64,000 nucleotides of DNA from Acidobacteriota bacterium (GTDB lineage: Bacteria > Acidobacteriota > Thermoanaerobaculia > Thermoanaerobaculales > Thermoanaerobaculaceae): NCBI GenBank assembly GCA_016213675.1, contig JACQZW010000033.1, forward strand, positions 1 through 64,000, given 5' to 3'. Below, in pieces: positions 43,196 to 51,982 of the stretch (within the stretch, counting starts at the first letter, position 1; each line of letters begins with the position of its first letter). A program made the position numbers and the translations under genes. The notes under the pieces were generated by a model that was not told the DNA's origin, made no database searches, and worked only from the letters and a program-made list of their open reading frames with translations.

Positions 43196-46100
43196 TTCAC
43201 CTCCAGCGAGTACGACCCGTCGTTGTCGCGGTTGGCCTCGAGGAACGTCCCGGTCCCGATCTTCCAGCGGGCGTTGATGACCTCCTCGCGGTTCGAGGAG
43301 AGGTTGGTGGATACCGCCACCGTGAGCTCCGGGGAGATCTGCTTGACCACGGTGAGCCGAGCGGTCGGGTCCCCGGTCTGGGACTCGGCGAGCGGGTCGA
43401 GGCGAAGCTGGTCGACGTCGAGGAGCGTTCGCGCGCGCCTCGAGACGGCGCCGGCGAGCTGCTCGGTGATGAACGACGAGGCCACGTTGCCCGCCTGCCA
43501 CTGCGCGGCGTCGTCGGCCTTCCTGCCGGTGGACAGCAGCGAGACGATGTCCATCTCCACCAACGGCGGGTTGGACGTGAACGTCGGCGTCATGCGGTCC
43601 AACGTGCCGACCAGCGCGACGGTGATCTCGAAGTTCTGGACGTCCGCGCGCGCCAGGATGTCGAGGAATGGATCGATGGCGTCGGGGCGCGAGAACGTCA
43701 CCGTGCCCCTGTCGAGCTCGTACCGCTGTCCCGCCATGAACAGCTCCGCGCCGGGCAACGCCTCGAGCCGTCCGACCAGGCCCGGGCGCTCGGAGGTGCC
43801 GACCAGACGCAGATCGCCGCGCGCCGTGAACTCGGCCAGGTCCGTGTCGACCTCGAGGGTCCCGGGGACCCTGACGAGCAGGTTGAAGCTCATCGGCTCC
43901 GCTTCGCCGACGGCCGCCCGCTCCGGGCCGAGGATCTCCTGGAGCACGAGCGATTGCAGGTTCAACTGCTCGCGATACACGGTCCGGTCGAGCTGCGCCT
44001 CGCCGGTCAGCGTGAGGCTCTCGAGCGGTCCACCCAGGCGCAGGTCGCCGGTCAGCACCGGGGCCAGCCCGGTGATGACCGGCCAGCGAACGCGGTCGAT
44101 GTGGATCGACAGGTCCAGCTCGAGCCGGGGCATGAGGGTGACCCGACCGCTGCACGTGCCGCGGCCGCTCAGCAAGGCGAACTCGATCCGGTCGAGCTTG
44201 ATCGCCTCCGGGACGAACTCGATGTTGCCCGCCACGGCGGTGAAGGGGCCCGGCATCCCCGGTATCCTCAACGACCCGTTGCGGACCCGCGCAAGACCCT
44301 CCAGGCGCGGCGCCTGGTCGGTCCCGCCGATCTCCACCTCGACGGCCAACCGGCCGGCCGGCGCCGACTCGCGCCAGATCAGGCCGAGGAGCGCGGCAGG
44401 CAGCTCACCGCTCACGGAGCCGGCCAGCGAGCCATCGGTGCGGCGGCTGCCGTGGAAGGAGAGCGTCGAGGTCGGCCCCCGCAGCGTCGCCCCGGCGAGG
44501 TCGATCGCCCCTCCCTCGACCACATACCGCGCCGGTTCGACCAACTCCGCCGTCTCCCCCTCGACCGCGATGGACAGGCTGGTCACCTGCCCCTCGAGCC
44601 GCGGCGGTCGCCCAGCGGCGACGACGAGATCCGCGAAGCCCTGCAGCTTCCCCTCGATCGGGACGTCGGTGCCGGCGAACTCCCTGCCGAACTGGCCGAG
44701 CGACTCGACGACGTAGGTGAGCCGACCGCGGAACTCCCGGCCCGCCCGCGCCAGGGTGCCGCGCACGTTCCAGACCTCTGGCCGCTCGAGGTCGACGCGG
44801 ACGCTGTCGCCGTCCACCTCGACCACCCCCCGTCCACCCTGCTGCGTCGCGACCAGGAGCCGGCCGGAGGGCTGCTCGAAGGGGAACTCACCGTGCAACG
44901 TGCAGTCCAGCGAACCTCCGGCCAGGCGGGCGAGCGGCGGCGAGATCCCCTCGAGTGCGAACCCCCGAAGGCTGGCATCGACGAGGGCGGTGCGCTTCCG
45001 CAGGTCGATCCTGCCGGACGCGCCGACCGGCCCGAGCGAGAGATCCTCAACTCTGACGACGCTGTCGTCGAGCCAGAGCTGGGCCGAGCCGTCGCCGAGT
45101 CGGACGCCGGCGATGTCCACGGCGCTGAAGGCGAGACGCGCGTCGGCCCGAGGTGCGTCGAGGGTCCCGCACAGGTTGCCCTCGACGGCGACCGAGCCGG
45201 CGAACGGTCCGTGCACCCCGCCCCACGCCATCAGCCGCGCGACCGGCACGCCCCTGCCGGACAGGTGCAGGTCGAGGGCACCGCCCTCTCCGTAGCGCAG
45301 CTCGCCGCTCGACGCGACCCGTCCCGACCCGACGAAGACCGAGCCCGACTCGAGGAGCAGCACGCCCTGGCCGACCCTGATCGACGCCTCGATGCCGTCC
45401 GCGTCGATCGGACCGAAGCTCACCGGCGCCGCGGCAACGTCGCCGGTGATCGTGAGGTCGTCGAACGTGCCGTGCAGGCGGAGGTCGATGGCCGCCTCCC
45501 CGACCAACTCCGGGGGAATGACGTCCTCGCCCACCCAGCCGCGCAGCAGTCTGGCCACCGACTCGATGCGGATCCGCTCGCCCTGGATGCTCCAGGCCGG
45601 CCTCCACGTGCCGAGGGTGAGCCGCCCCTCCCAGTGCAGCGGGGCGCCGGCCAGCCTGATGTCGTCCGTCGAGATCGCGAGTGCACCGTCCCGGGCGAGG
45701 CCCAGCACGATGCGGCCGTCGACGGGCACGTCGCCGGGAGCCGGCCGGACGTCGACCAGGGCAGTCCCGGACCCCAGCTTGATCGCCTTGCCCTGGAAGC
45801 CGAGATCGGCGTTGACCCTGCACCTCCCGGCCAGCCCGGCGTCGTCGATCCCCAATGCGCGCAGGAATGCGGCCAGGTCGACGTCCTCGCCGCGCAGGGC
45901 GATGCGATGACCCCACGGCGGCCCCAGGGAGCTCAGGGTGTACGAGCCCTCGAACTGCCCGCCGGCGAAGACCGCGCGAGCCAGCGAGCCCTCCAGGCCG
46001 TCCCGCGTAAGGTGTGCCTCGCCCAGGAGGTCCGCGAGGCTGAAGCCGACCACCTCCACCTTCGGGCTGGCCAGTGCCGCATCGAGGCGGAAGCCTTCGC

Positions 46101-46929
46101 CGCCGACGTTGACGGTCAGGTCCGCGTCGACCGTCCCCTGCAGGCCGGCACCGATGCCGAGCACGCGGTCCAACTCGGCGATGTCGACCACGACGGCGCC
46201 GCTTGCCTGGACCTCCGGGCCGTCCCACCTACCGGCCACCCTGCCGTCGATCGACCAGCCGGTCCCGGAGCCGCGCAGGCGCCGCAGCTCGAAGCCGTCC
46301 CGGGTCTGGTGCCCCCAGGCTGCCAGCTCGCCGGCGACCGGCTCGACTCCCGGGACGCGCAGCACGAACGATCCGGCATGGAAGACGGCGGCGCTGACCG
46401 GGTTGCGCCGCGACCCGCTCCACCGCGCCTCGACGTCGTGGGCCTCGAACGCGATGCCGGCAGGAAGCCCGACCCGCTCGATCTCGACCCGGGTGAGCTC
46501 GAGCTGCCGGACCAGCAGCCGGACCCACGGCGTGCCGCGGTCGCGCGACTCCGCCCCCGCCGCCAGGTCGGCGCGCACCCGCACCCCGACCAACCGCAAC
46601 TGGTTCAGCACCACCTCGCGGTCGGCGAGGCGGAGCTGCCCACCGGTTGCTTCGCCGGCCTCGACGCGCAGCATCGGCGCCTCGACTGTACCGATCTCCA
46701 GCTCGTGCACCGCGATCCTGGGGGGGAACGCCGACAGTCGCACGTCGCCGACCCGCACCTCCTGACCCAGCGCCGCACTCGCACGCACCGCCAGCTCGCG
46801 GGCCAGCCAGGCGCGCGCCCTGGGGTGCCGCGCGATGATGGTCAGGCCCTGGAGAAGGGCGCCCCACATCGCGACGGCGACGAGCAGGGCGATGACAGTA
46901 CGAGCCAGGTGCCGGCGCCGGGAAGCCAC
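43177..46929 (-). CDS. tamB: TamB-like translocation/assembly protein (DUF490)
   Basis: A 1250-residue protein anchored by one N-terminal helix (VIALLVAVAMWGALLQGL), followed by AsmA-like sequence and a very long repetitive beta structure, and a C-terminal DUF490 domain with ELFMAGQRYELDRGTVTFS and SFFITEQLAG-like tail (VASSFITEQLAG). In the family the beta-taco spans the periplasm and carries lipids or proteins to the outer membrane. The GTG at 46929 has a GGGAGG site and starts 1 bp after the nadK stop. The downstream Omp85 gene overlaps its end. Confidence 0.9.
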   Translation of the reverse strand: MASRRRHLARTVIALLVAVAMWGALLQGLTIIARHPRARAWLARELAVRASAALGQEVRVGDVRLSAFPPRIAVHELEIGTVEAPMLRVEAGEATGGQLRLADREVVLNQLRLVGVRVRADLAAGAESRDRGTPWVRLLVRQLELTRVEIERVGLPAGIAFEAHDVEARWSGSRRNPVSAAVFHAGSFVLRVPGVEPVAGELAAWGHQTRDGFELRRLRGSGTGWSIDGRVAGRWDGPEVQASGAVVVDIAELDRVLGIGAGLQGTVDADLTVNVGGEGFRLDAALASPKVEVVGFSLADLLGEAHLTRDGLEGSLARAVFAGGQFEGSYTLSSLGPPWGHRIALRGEDVDLAAFLRALGIDDAGLAGRCRVNADLGFQGKAIKLGSGTALVDVRPAPGDVPVDGRIVLGLARDGALAISTDDIRLAGAPLHWEGRLTLGTWRPAWSIQGERIRIESVARLLRGWVGEDVIPPELVGEAAIDLRLHGTFDDLTITGDVAAAPVSFGPIDADGIEASIRVGQGVLLLESGSVFVGSGRVASSGELRYGEGGALDLHLSGRGVPVARLMAWGGVHGPFAGSVAVEGNLCGTLDAPRADARLAFSAVDIAGVRLGDGSAQLWLDDSVVRVEDLSLGPVGASGRIDLRKRTALVDASLRGFALEGISPPLARLAGGSLDCTLHGEFPFEQPSGRLLVATQQGGRGVVEVDGDSVRVDLERPEVWNVRGTLARAGREFRGRLTYVVESLGQFGREFAGTDVPIEGKLQGFADLVVAAGRPPRLEGQVTSLSIAVEGETAELVEPARYVVEGGAIDLAGATLRGPTSTLSFHGSRRTDGSLAGSVSGELPAALLGLIWRESAPAGRLAVEVEIGGTDQAPRLEGLARVRNGSLRIPGMPGPFTAVAGNIEFVPEAIKLDRIEFALLSGRGTCSGRVTLMPRLELDLSIHIDRVRWPVITGLAPVLTGDLRLGGPLESLTLTGEAQLDRTVYREQLNLQSLVLQEILGPERAAVGEAEPMSFNLLVRVPGTLEVDTDLAEFTARGDLRLVGTSERPGLVGRLEALPGAELFMAGQRYELDRGTVTFSRPDAIDPFLDILARADVQNFEITVALVGTLDRMTPTFTSNPPLVEMDIVSLLSTGRKADDAAQWQAGNVASSFITEQLAGAVSRRARTLLDVDQLRLDPLAESQTGDPTARLTVVKQISPELTVAVSTNLSSNREEVINARWKIGTGTFLEANRDNDGSYSLEVKWLRRY

Positions 46930-46930
46930 T

Positions 46931-47812
46931 TCAGCCCTCCCGGTCGCCCCACTTCAGCTTGTGGTGGAGGATCGAGAAGAAGCTGGAGGTCGCGTCGCGG
47001 ATCACCGACAGCGGCTCGCCCGACGGCCCCACGATGACGCGCATGTGCGGCGCCAGCGGGAAGCCGATCTGGCCGTCGAGCGTGAGGTATGCCTGGACCG
47101 CCCCCGGCTCGACCCAGACCCTGGACCGGAGGTCGGTGGGGATGGCCAACGGACGGTTCGACAGGGTGTGCGGACAGATCGGGGTTATCAGGTACGCGGC
47201 CAACGCGGGATGGACGATCGGCCCCCCTGCCGACAGGTTGTACGCGGTCGAGCCGGTCGGCGTCGACAGGATCAGTCCGTCACCGCGGTAGCGGGAGAGC
47301 AGCTCACCCTCGACCTCGACGCACACCGTCACGATGCGCGCGAGAGCCGCCTTGGTCACCACGACGTCGTTGACGACCTGGTAGGAGCGGTCCTCGTCGC
47401 CGCCTTCGACCTTCACCTGCAGGCGGGCACGCTGCTCGATCTCGACGTTCCCGGCGAGGATGGCCTCGAGGAGCTCGAACGTCCTGGCGGGGGCGTGCTC
47501 CGTGAGGAAGCCGAGGAACCCGAGGTTGACGCCGGCAATCGGCGTGCTGGCCGGGCACTCGTGGGCCGCCGAGAGGAACGTGCCGTCGCCACCCAGCACC
47601 AGGACCACGTCCACGTGTCGACCGAGGCTGGCCCGTGGAGGGCCGGCCGGCATCCCCAGGACGCCGGCGGACTCGGCGTCGACGAGGCCTGCGACGCCTC
47701 GCCGGGCCAGCTCGTCGAGGACTCGGAGTCCGAGCGAAACCGCGTCCGGGCTCGAGTGCTTCACCACCACGCCGACGGTGCGCGGGGGCAGGCGAAACAC
47801 GCTCGTCGTCAT
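46931..47812 (-). CDS. nadK: NAD kinase
   Basis: A 293-residue ATP-NAD kinase. LVLGGDGTFLSAAHE (GGDG at 74-77), GVNLGFLGFLTE, VVNDVVV, STPTGSTAYNLSAGGPIVHP and the C-terminal GFPLAPHMRV region are all present. It makes NADP from NAD. It sits 47 bp after the selW-like gene and 1 bp ahead of tamB, in one minus-strand transcription unit. Confidence 0.96.
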   Translation of the reverse strand: MTTSVFRLPPRTVGVVVKHSSPDAVSLGLRVLDELARRGVAGLVDAESAGVLGMPAGPPRASLGRHVDVVLVLGGDGTFLSAAHECPASTPIAGVNLGFLGFLTEHAPARTFELLEAILAGNVEIEQRARLQVKVEGGDEDRSYQVVNDVVVTKAALARIVTVCVEVEGELLSRYRGDGLILSTPTGSTAYNLSAGGPIVHPALAAYLITPICPHTLSNRPLAIPTDLRSRVWVEPGAVQAYLTLDGQIGFPLAPHMRVIVGPSGEPLSVIRDATSSFFSILHHKLKWGDREG

Positions 47813-47859
47813 GGCGGCATTCTAGCGGGATCGGGGGGAATCCTCGGCCTCCGGACCGG

Positions 47860-48087
47860 CTAGCCGAGTCGCTTCCGCACCAGGGCGACGACCTCGCCCG
47901 GCTCGGGAAAGCGCCCCGTGCCGAACTTCGAGTAGACCATGACACCGTCCGCCGTCACGTCGAAAATGCCGCCGGAGCCCTTGATCAGCTTGGCCTCCGT
48001 GCCGAAGGCGTCCTTCAGCTCCGCCGCCAGACCGGCGGCGCGGGGCTCGTAGTTTCATACCACGCAGTAGGTGATCTCGACGTGCAT
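47860..48087 (-). CDS. SelW/Rdx-family selenoprotein, in-frame UGA read as selenocysteine
   Basis: A 75-residue thioredoxin-fold selenoprotein that ordinary gene calling breaks at its UGA. Translating through TGA at 48055-48057 gives MHVEITYCVVUNYEPRAAG, so C8-V-V-U11 forms the CxxU redox motif in the loop between strand 1 and helix 1, exactly where SelW/SelT/SelH proteins have it. The rest matches Rdx proteins: LAAELKDAFG, LIKGSGGIFDV, MVYSKFGTGRFPEPGEVV, and a short final helix ending at TAG (47860-47862). The ATG has a GGAGG site 5 nt upstream. A bacterial SECIS hairpin follows the UGA. It lies 23 bp after the MFS gene and 47 bp before nadK. Role: probably a thiol/selenol oxidoreductase; partner unknown. 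Confidence 0.9.
48022..48057 (-). promoter_or_regulatory. bSECIS element: UGA plus downstream stem-loop in the selenoprotein gene
   Basis: From the UGA (48055-48057) the mRNA runs 14 nt and then forms a perfect 7-bp stem CGCCGCC/GGCGGCG (48034-48040 with 48022-48028) closed by the 5-nt loop GGUCU (48029-48033). The loop begins 22 nt after the UGA. Guanines at the first loop positions and this distance meet the known bacterial SECIS consensus, and the GGUCU loop is the same word as in Escherichia coli fdhF. SelB would bind here. Confidence 0.85.
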
Positions 48088-48110
48088 ATCGACCTCCAGG
48101 CCCACGGAGT

Positions 48111-49352
48111 TTAGCGTGTAACCGGGGTGCCGGGGCGCCTCCGGGCCATCGCCGACAGCGTCACCACGGCCGAGCCGAGGCACGCGACACCCGCGACCCA
48201 CGCCGTCCGCGGTGCGCCCACCCGCTCGGCCAGCCAGCCGGCAGCGAGCCCACCCAGCGGGCTCATGCCGACGAAGAGCCAGATGTAGAGCGACACCAGC
48301 CGGCCGCGCAGGCGGGGCGGCGCGATGACCTGGAGGAACCCGTTGGTGGTGGCGAGCTGCAGCGCCACGGCCAGGCCGACCAGCACCATCACGCCGGTGG
48401 CAACGGCCAGGGAACGCGTCGAGCCGAGCGCCACCAGCGCCGCACCGAGCGCGCCCTGGGCGAGGGAGATCACCGTGCCGGTCCCGGCCGTGCCACGGCG
48501 GGAGGCCGAGGCCAGGGCTCCGGTGATCGCGCCGATACCCGCGCCGGCGAGCAGCAGGCCGTACCCCTGCACGCCGCCTCCCAGCACGTCGCGGGCCAGG
48601 ACCGGGAGAAGCGTGCTGTACGACAGGCCGAGCGCCGAGGTCACGCTCACGGCGCCGAGCGCCGCGCGCACGCCGGGCTCGTGCCAGGCGAAGGCGAGCC
48701 CCTCGCGGAGCTCGTCGACGATCGATCCCCCGGTGGTCGTGGTACCGGGCGGCAGCCGCAGCGCCAGCAACGCCAGCAGCACGGCCAGGTAGCTCGCCGC
48801 GTTGACCGCGAAGCACACGCCCTCGCCGTATGCGGCGACGAGCACGCCGGCGACTGCCGGCCCGACCATGCGGGCGCCGTTGAACGCCGTCGAGTTGAGC
48901 GACACCGCGCTCTGCAGGTCCTCGACCCCGACGAGATCGACCTGCAGCGTCTGCCGGGCCGGCATGTCCATGGTGTCGACGATCCCCTGGCCGAGCGCCA
49001 GGACCAGGATGTGCCAGACCTCGATCGCGCCTGCCAGCGTCAGCGCCGCCAGGACGCTCGCCTGGACGAGGCTGGCGGCCTGGGTGAGCAGGACGATCGT
49101 CCGGCGCCGGAACCGGTCGGTGAGCACGCCGGCCACGGGCGACAGGAACAGCGACGGCCCGAAGCGCGCCGCGGCGAGGAACCCCAACGCGAGCGGCGAG
49201 TCGGTCAACCGGTAGAGCAGCCACGACTGGGCGACCGTCTGCATCCACGTCCCGGTCACCGACACCGCCTGCCCGACCCAGTAGACGCGGTACTCGCGGT
49301 GCCCGAGCGCCCGGAAGGTGTGCCGCATCCGCTCGGCGAATGGCCCCGACAT
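48111..49352 (-). CDS. MFS transporter (enterobactin exporter EntS/MFS_3-like)
   Basis: A 413-residue major facilitator with 12 predicted helices. RALGHREYRVYWVGQAVSVTG is the usual N-terminus of the MFS_3/EntS group; the loop 2-3 signature is GVLTDRFRRRTIVL and a second half repeat is present with RLRGRLVSLY. Such proteins export siderophores, drugs or lipids; the cargo here is unknown. It heads the minus-strand unit that continues with the selenoprotein, nadK, tamB and the Omp85 gene. Confidence 0.9.
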   Translation of the reverse strand: MSGPFAERMRHTFRALGHREYRVYWVGQAVSVTGTWMQTVAQSWLLYRLTDSPLALGFLAAARFGPSLFLSPVAGVLTDRFRRRTIVLLTQAASLVQASVLAALTLAGAIEVWHILVLALGQGIVDTMDMPARQTLQVDLVGVEDLQSAVSLNSTAFNGARMVGPAVAGVLVAAYGEGVCFAVNAASYLAVLLALLALRLPPGTTTTGGSIVDELREGLAFAWHEPGVRAALGAVSVTSALGLSYSTLLPVLARDVLGGGVQGYGLLLAGAGIGAITGALASASRRGTAGTGTVISLAQGALGAALVALGSTRSLAVATGVMVLVGLAVALQLATTNGFLQVIAPPRLRGRLVSLYIWLFVGMSPLGGLAAGWLAERVGAPRTAWVAGVACLGSAVVTLSAMARRRPGTPVTR

Positions 49353-49422
49353 CGGCCGTCACACTACCAGGAACGAGCTGCGCATCGGCCGGCCCGCGGG
49401 CCGCTCGGACCGCCGACCGGAG

Positions 49423-50763
49423 TCATTGCCGGCGCGGTCGCTCGCCGGTCAATCCTCGCAGGAACGGCGGATCGCCCCAGTCCCAGACCCGTTCCGGGCG
49501 CTCGTCCACGCTCACCGGCGACCAGCTCCATGCCGCGGTGGCCCGCGCGTTCGCACCCCGATAGTTGACGAGGAGACTCCACAGGATGGCGACGCCGACA
49601 GCGGCAAGCAGCGCGGGACGGCGCGGCGCACCGACGCCCTGGACCGCCCGCAGCGCAGGTATGGCCAGGAACGCCAGGAAGGGAAGGAGGTCGGCGAAGA
49701 ACCGTGGACCGTAGCACCAGCCGCCCCACCAGTGCGCGAACCCCGAGATGGCCACCCAATGCAAGCAGACGATGAGACCCAGTGAGGGTTCCAACGACCC
49801 GGGCCGGCGGCGCCGGATCGCGATGACCAGCCCGGCGATGGAGAGCGCCACCACCGGCGAGTAGACGAGCAAGCCGCGCGCCGGGCTCACCAGGTTGCCG
49901 GCGAGCGCCTCGAGGAACCGGCTGTTGTCGGCGACCCGCGTCGGGCTGAAGTACGGTGACAGCAGGCTGCCGTAGATGCTGTGGTGGTAGACGGCGAGCG
50001 GGAGCAGCACCGCGGCCAGGCCAGCGACGTAGCCGGCGAGCCGCCGCCGGGCGAACAGCCCAACGTAGACCAGGAGGACCACGGCCGAGATCGCGTTGGT
50101 CGGCCGGATGACGATCGCGAAGGCCACGCACGCTCCGGCCGCGAAGCGCGCCCAGCGCCGGTGCTCGCCGCGGAGCAGCAGGAGCAGCGTCAGGGCGAGC
50201 GCGAGCATCGACGGCCCGTGTTGCCACAGGGCGCGGCTCGCCGTCGACCACGCCGCGGTGCAGAATGCCATCCCGAGCGCATTCGCTGCCGCGAGGCCCG
50301 GCGGCAACGCCCCCAAGGAGAGGTGGAAGACCACGACCGCCGCCGCGGCCACGATGAACGACGCGAGCATCTTCTCGAGCGCGGGGTCTCCGCGCGTGCG
50401 GATCCGACCGAAGAGACGCTCGGTCCCCTCCACGACCTGTGCGACGGCGACAGCCGGAACGACCACCAGCGCGGTCCCGACCGGAAAGCGCGAGTACAAA
50501 GACCCTTCGCGTGTCTCGACGGCATACGCATAACCCGGGTGGGTGGCGAGGATCTCGCGATACTCACCGATCTCGGTGTCGCCCTCGCGGAGCAGGCTCT
50601 GCGCGATCGGGATGAACCACACGGTGTCGCCACCGGACTGGCGCACGTGACTGGCCATGTAGACCCCGGCGATGACGAAGAAGAGCGCCGCGCTCCACAG
50701 GAAGGTGCTTCCCGGGCTCGGCCCTTCCCCCTTTGTCAGTCGCGCCGCCCTGGAACTGGCCAT
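49423..50763 (-). CDS. Polytopic membrane protein, GT-C/PMT-like
   Basis: A 446-residue membrane protein with about ten helices. The first loop has GGDTVWFIPIAQSLLREGDTE with acidic residues, later RPTNAISAV and a conserved HWWGGWCYGPRFFADLLPF segment (about 350-368) typical of a group of uncharacterised GT39-like proteins. Function is inferred only from topology and these motifs. The start at 50763 is 7 bp after the RmuC stop, so the gene is the last of the plsC-rmuC unit. Confidence 0.75.
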   Translation of the reverse strand: MASSRAARLTKGEGPSPGSTFLWSAALFFVIAGVYMASHVRQSGGDTVWFIPIAQSLLREGDTEIGEYREILATHPGYAYAVETREGSLYSRFPVGTALVVVPAVAVAQVVEGTERLFGRIRTRGDPALEKMLASFIVAAAAVVVFHLSLGALPPGLAAANALGMAFCTAAWSTASRALWQHGPSMLALALTLLLLLRGEHRRWARFAAGACVAFAIVIRPTNAISAVVLLVYVGLFARRRLAGYVAGLAAVLLPLAVYHHSIYGSLLSPYFSPTRVADNSRFLEALAGNLVSPARGLLVYSPVVALSIAGLVIAIRRRRPGSLEPSLGLIVCLHWVAISGFAHWWGGWCYGPRFFADLLPFLAFLAIPALRAVQGVGAPRRPALLAAVGVAILWSLLVNYRGANARATAAWSWSPVSVDERPERVWDWGDPPFLRGLTGERPRRQ

Positions 50764-50770
50764 CGGCCGG

Positions 50771-51982
50771 CTAGTCCGGCGGCAGCGCGTCCCGGGTCGC
50801 GTCCTCGCCCGGCTCGAGCGGCTGGCCGGTCACGCCGGAGAGGCGCTCGCCGAAGCGCGCGGCCAGCTTGTCGGCCTGCTCGAACTTGCCCTGGGCGGAC
50901 GCCAGGTGCCTGCCAAGCAGGCGCAGCTCCTCGGCGAGCTTGTCGAAGTCGCGCTGCAGCTTGCCGAGCTCGGCGAGGATCTCGCGGGAGCGCTGCTCGA
51001 CCTGCATCCCCTTGAGCCCCGTCGCGATCGTCGCCAGGTAGGCGTAGAACGAGTTCGGCGACACCGGGACGACGCGCCTCGAGGTCGCGTAGTTGAGCAG
51101 CGAGGCAGCGTCGCCGAGGTTCTCGTCGCGGATGATCACCTCGTAGTAGACGTTCTCCGCCGGGATGAACATGAGAGCGAACTCGAAGGTCCCCTCCCCC
51201 GGGCGGATGTACTTGTCGGCGATTTCGTCGATCCGGCCCCTCACCGACCTCTCGAACTCCTTGCGCGCGGCCTTGCGGCCGGCGTCGTCGGAGGCGGCCA
51301 GCAGCCGCTGGAACGACTCGAGGGGGAACTTGGCGTCCACCGGCACGAGGTGATCGCGCAGCTTGATCACGGCGTCGACCGTCTGGCCCCCGGCGAAGCG
51401 GTACTGCGTCTCCCAGAACGTCGGCGGCAGCACCTGGCGGAGGAACTCTTCGAGCGACGCCTCGCCCAGGTTGCCGCGCAGCTTCGGCGCCCTGAGGATC
51501 CCCTGCAGCTCCTCGATCTCCCGGCCGAGCGCCTCCATCCGTGCCGCCATCTCGGCGACCTGGCCGAGCTGGCCGCGGAGGTCGCCGAAGACCTTGGTGG
51601 CGCCCTCGAACTGCTGGCCCATGTTCTGCTGGGTCTGGGCGAGCTGCACGTTGACCTGGCCGACCAGCCCCTCGAGCTGGGCGGCGAGCGTGCGGCGCGC
51701 CTCCTCGAGCTCGCCCCGCAGCGTGTCGCCGGTCGATGCCTGGCCGGTCGCCACCTGCTGGCCGAAGTCACCCAGGGCACGGTGGACGCGGTCGAGCACG
51801 TCGGTGAGTTGGCTCGACATCCGCTCGGCAGCGCCGCGCTGGGAGTCGGCGAGCGCGAGCTGGAGGCGGCCCAGCTCGTCGCGCACCGCGTGTTCCTGCC
51901 GCGAGGCGCGGGCGAGCTGGAAGAACAGGACCGCCAGCACGACCGCCAGGAGCACCGCGACGACGACGAGCAGCGTTTCCAT
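50771..51982 (-). CDS. rmuC: DNA recombination protein RmuC
   Basis: A 403-residue RmuC protein: one N-terminal membrane helix (ETLLVVVAVLLAVVLAVLF), a long coiled coil (about 30-160), and the nuclease-like core with LRGNLGEASLEEFLRQVLP, DAVIKL, VPVDAKFPLESF and RDENLGDAASLLNYATSRRVVP. It is linked to limiting inversions between short repeats in Escherichia coli, which is notable given the many inverted repeats in this window. TGATG overlap with plsC indicates coupling. Confidence 0.93.
   Translation of the reverse strand: METLLVVVAVLLAVVLAVLFFQLARASRQEHAVRDELGRLQLALADSQRGAAERMSSQLTDVLDRVHRALGDFGQQVATGQASTGDTLRGELEEARRTLAAQLEGLVGQVNVQLAQTQQNMGQQFEGATKVFGDLRGQLGQVAEMAARMEALGREIEELQGILRAPKLRGNLGEASLEEFLRQVLPPTFWETQYRFAGGQTVDAVIKLRDHLVPVDAKFPLESFQRLLAASDDAGRKAARKEFERSVRGRIDEIADKYIRPGEGTFEFALMFIPAENVYYEVIIRDENLGDAASLLNYATSRRVVPVSPNSFYAYLATIATGLKGMQVEQRSREILAELGKLQRDFDKLAEELRLLGRHLASAQGKFEQADKLAARFGERLSGVTGQPLEPGEDATRDALPPD

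Noticed and set aside
40427..44155. Extension of the Omp85 gene far upstream into tamB
   Set aside because: The additional 320 codons have no conservation and overlap tamB; GTG at 43195 with GGAGG starts the export signal.
43093..47037. A 1314-codon plus-strand frame opposite tamB
   Set aside because: Antisense shadow; tamB on the minus strand has a signal anchor, DUF490 and operon context.
47822..48058. A 78-codon minus-strand frame starting at the ATG that overlaps the UGA
   Set aside because: It has arginine/glycine-rich shadow composition, no ribosome site and no family match, whereas the read-through frame matches SelW/Rdx completely.
48055..49362. A long minus-strand frame ending with the residues MHVEITYCVV at the UGA
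   Set aside because: It covers the MFS gene in another frame and joins the first ten codons of the selenoprotein only by chance; the MFS frame at 48111-49352 has the conserved sequence and its own stop.
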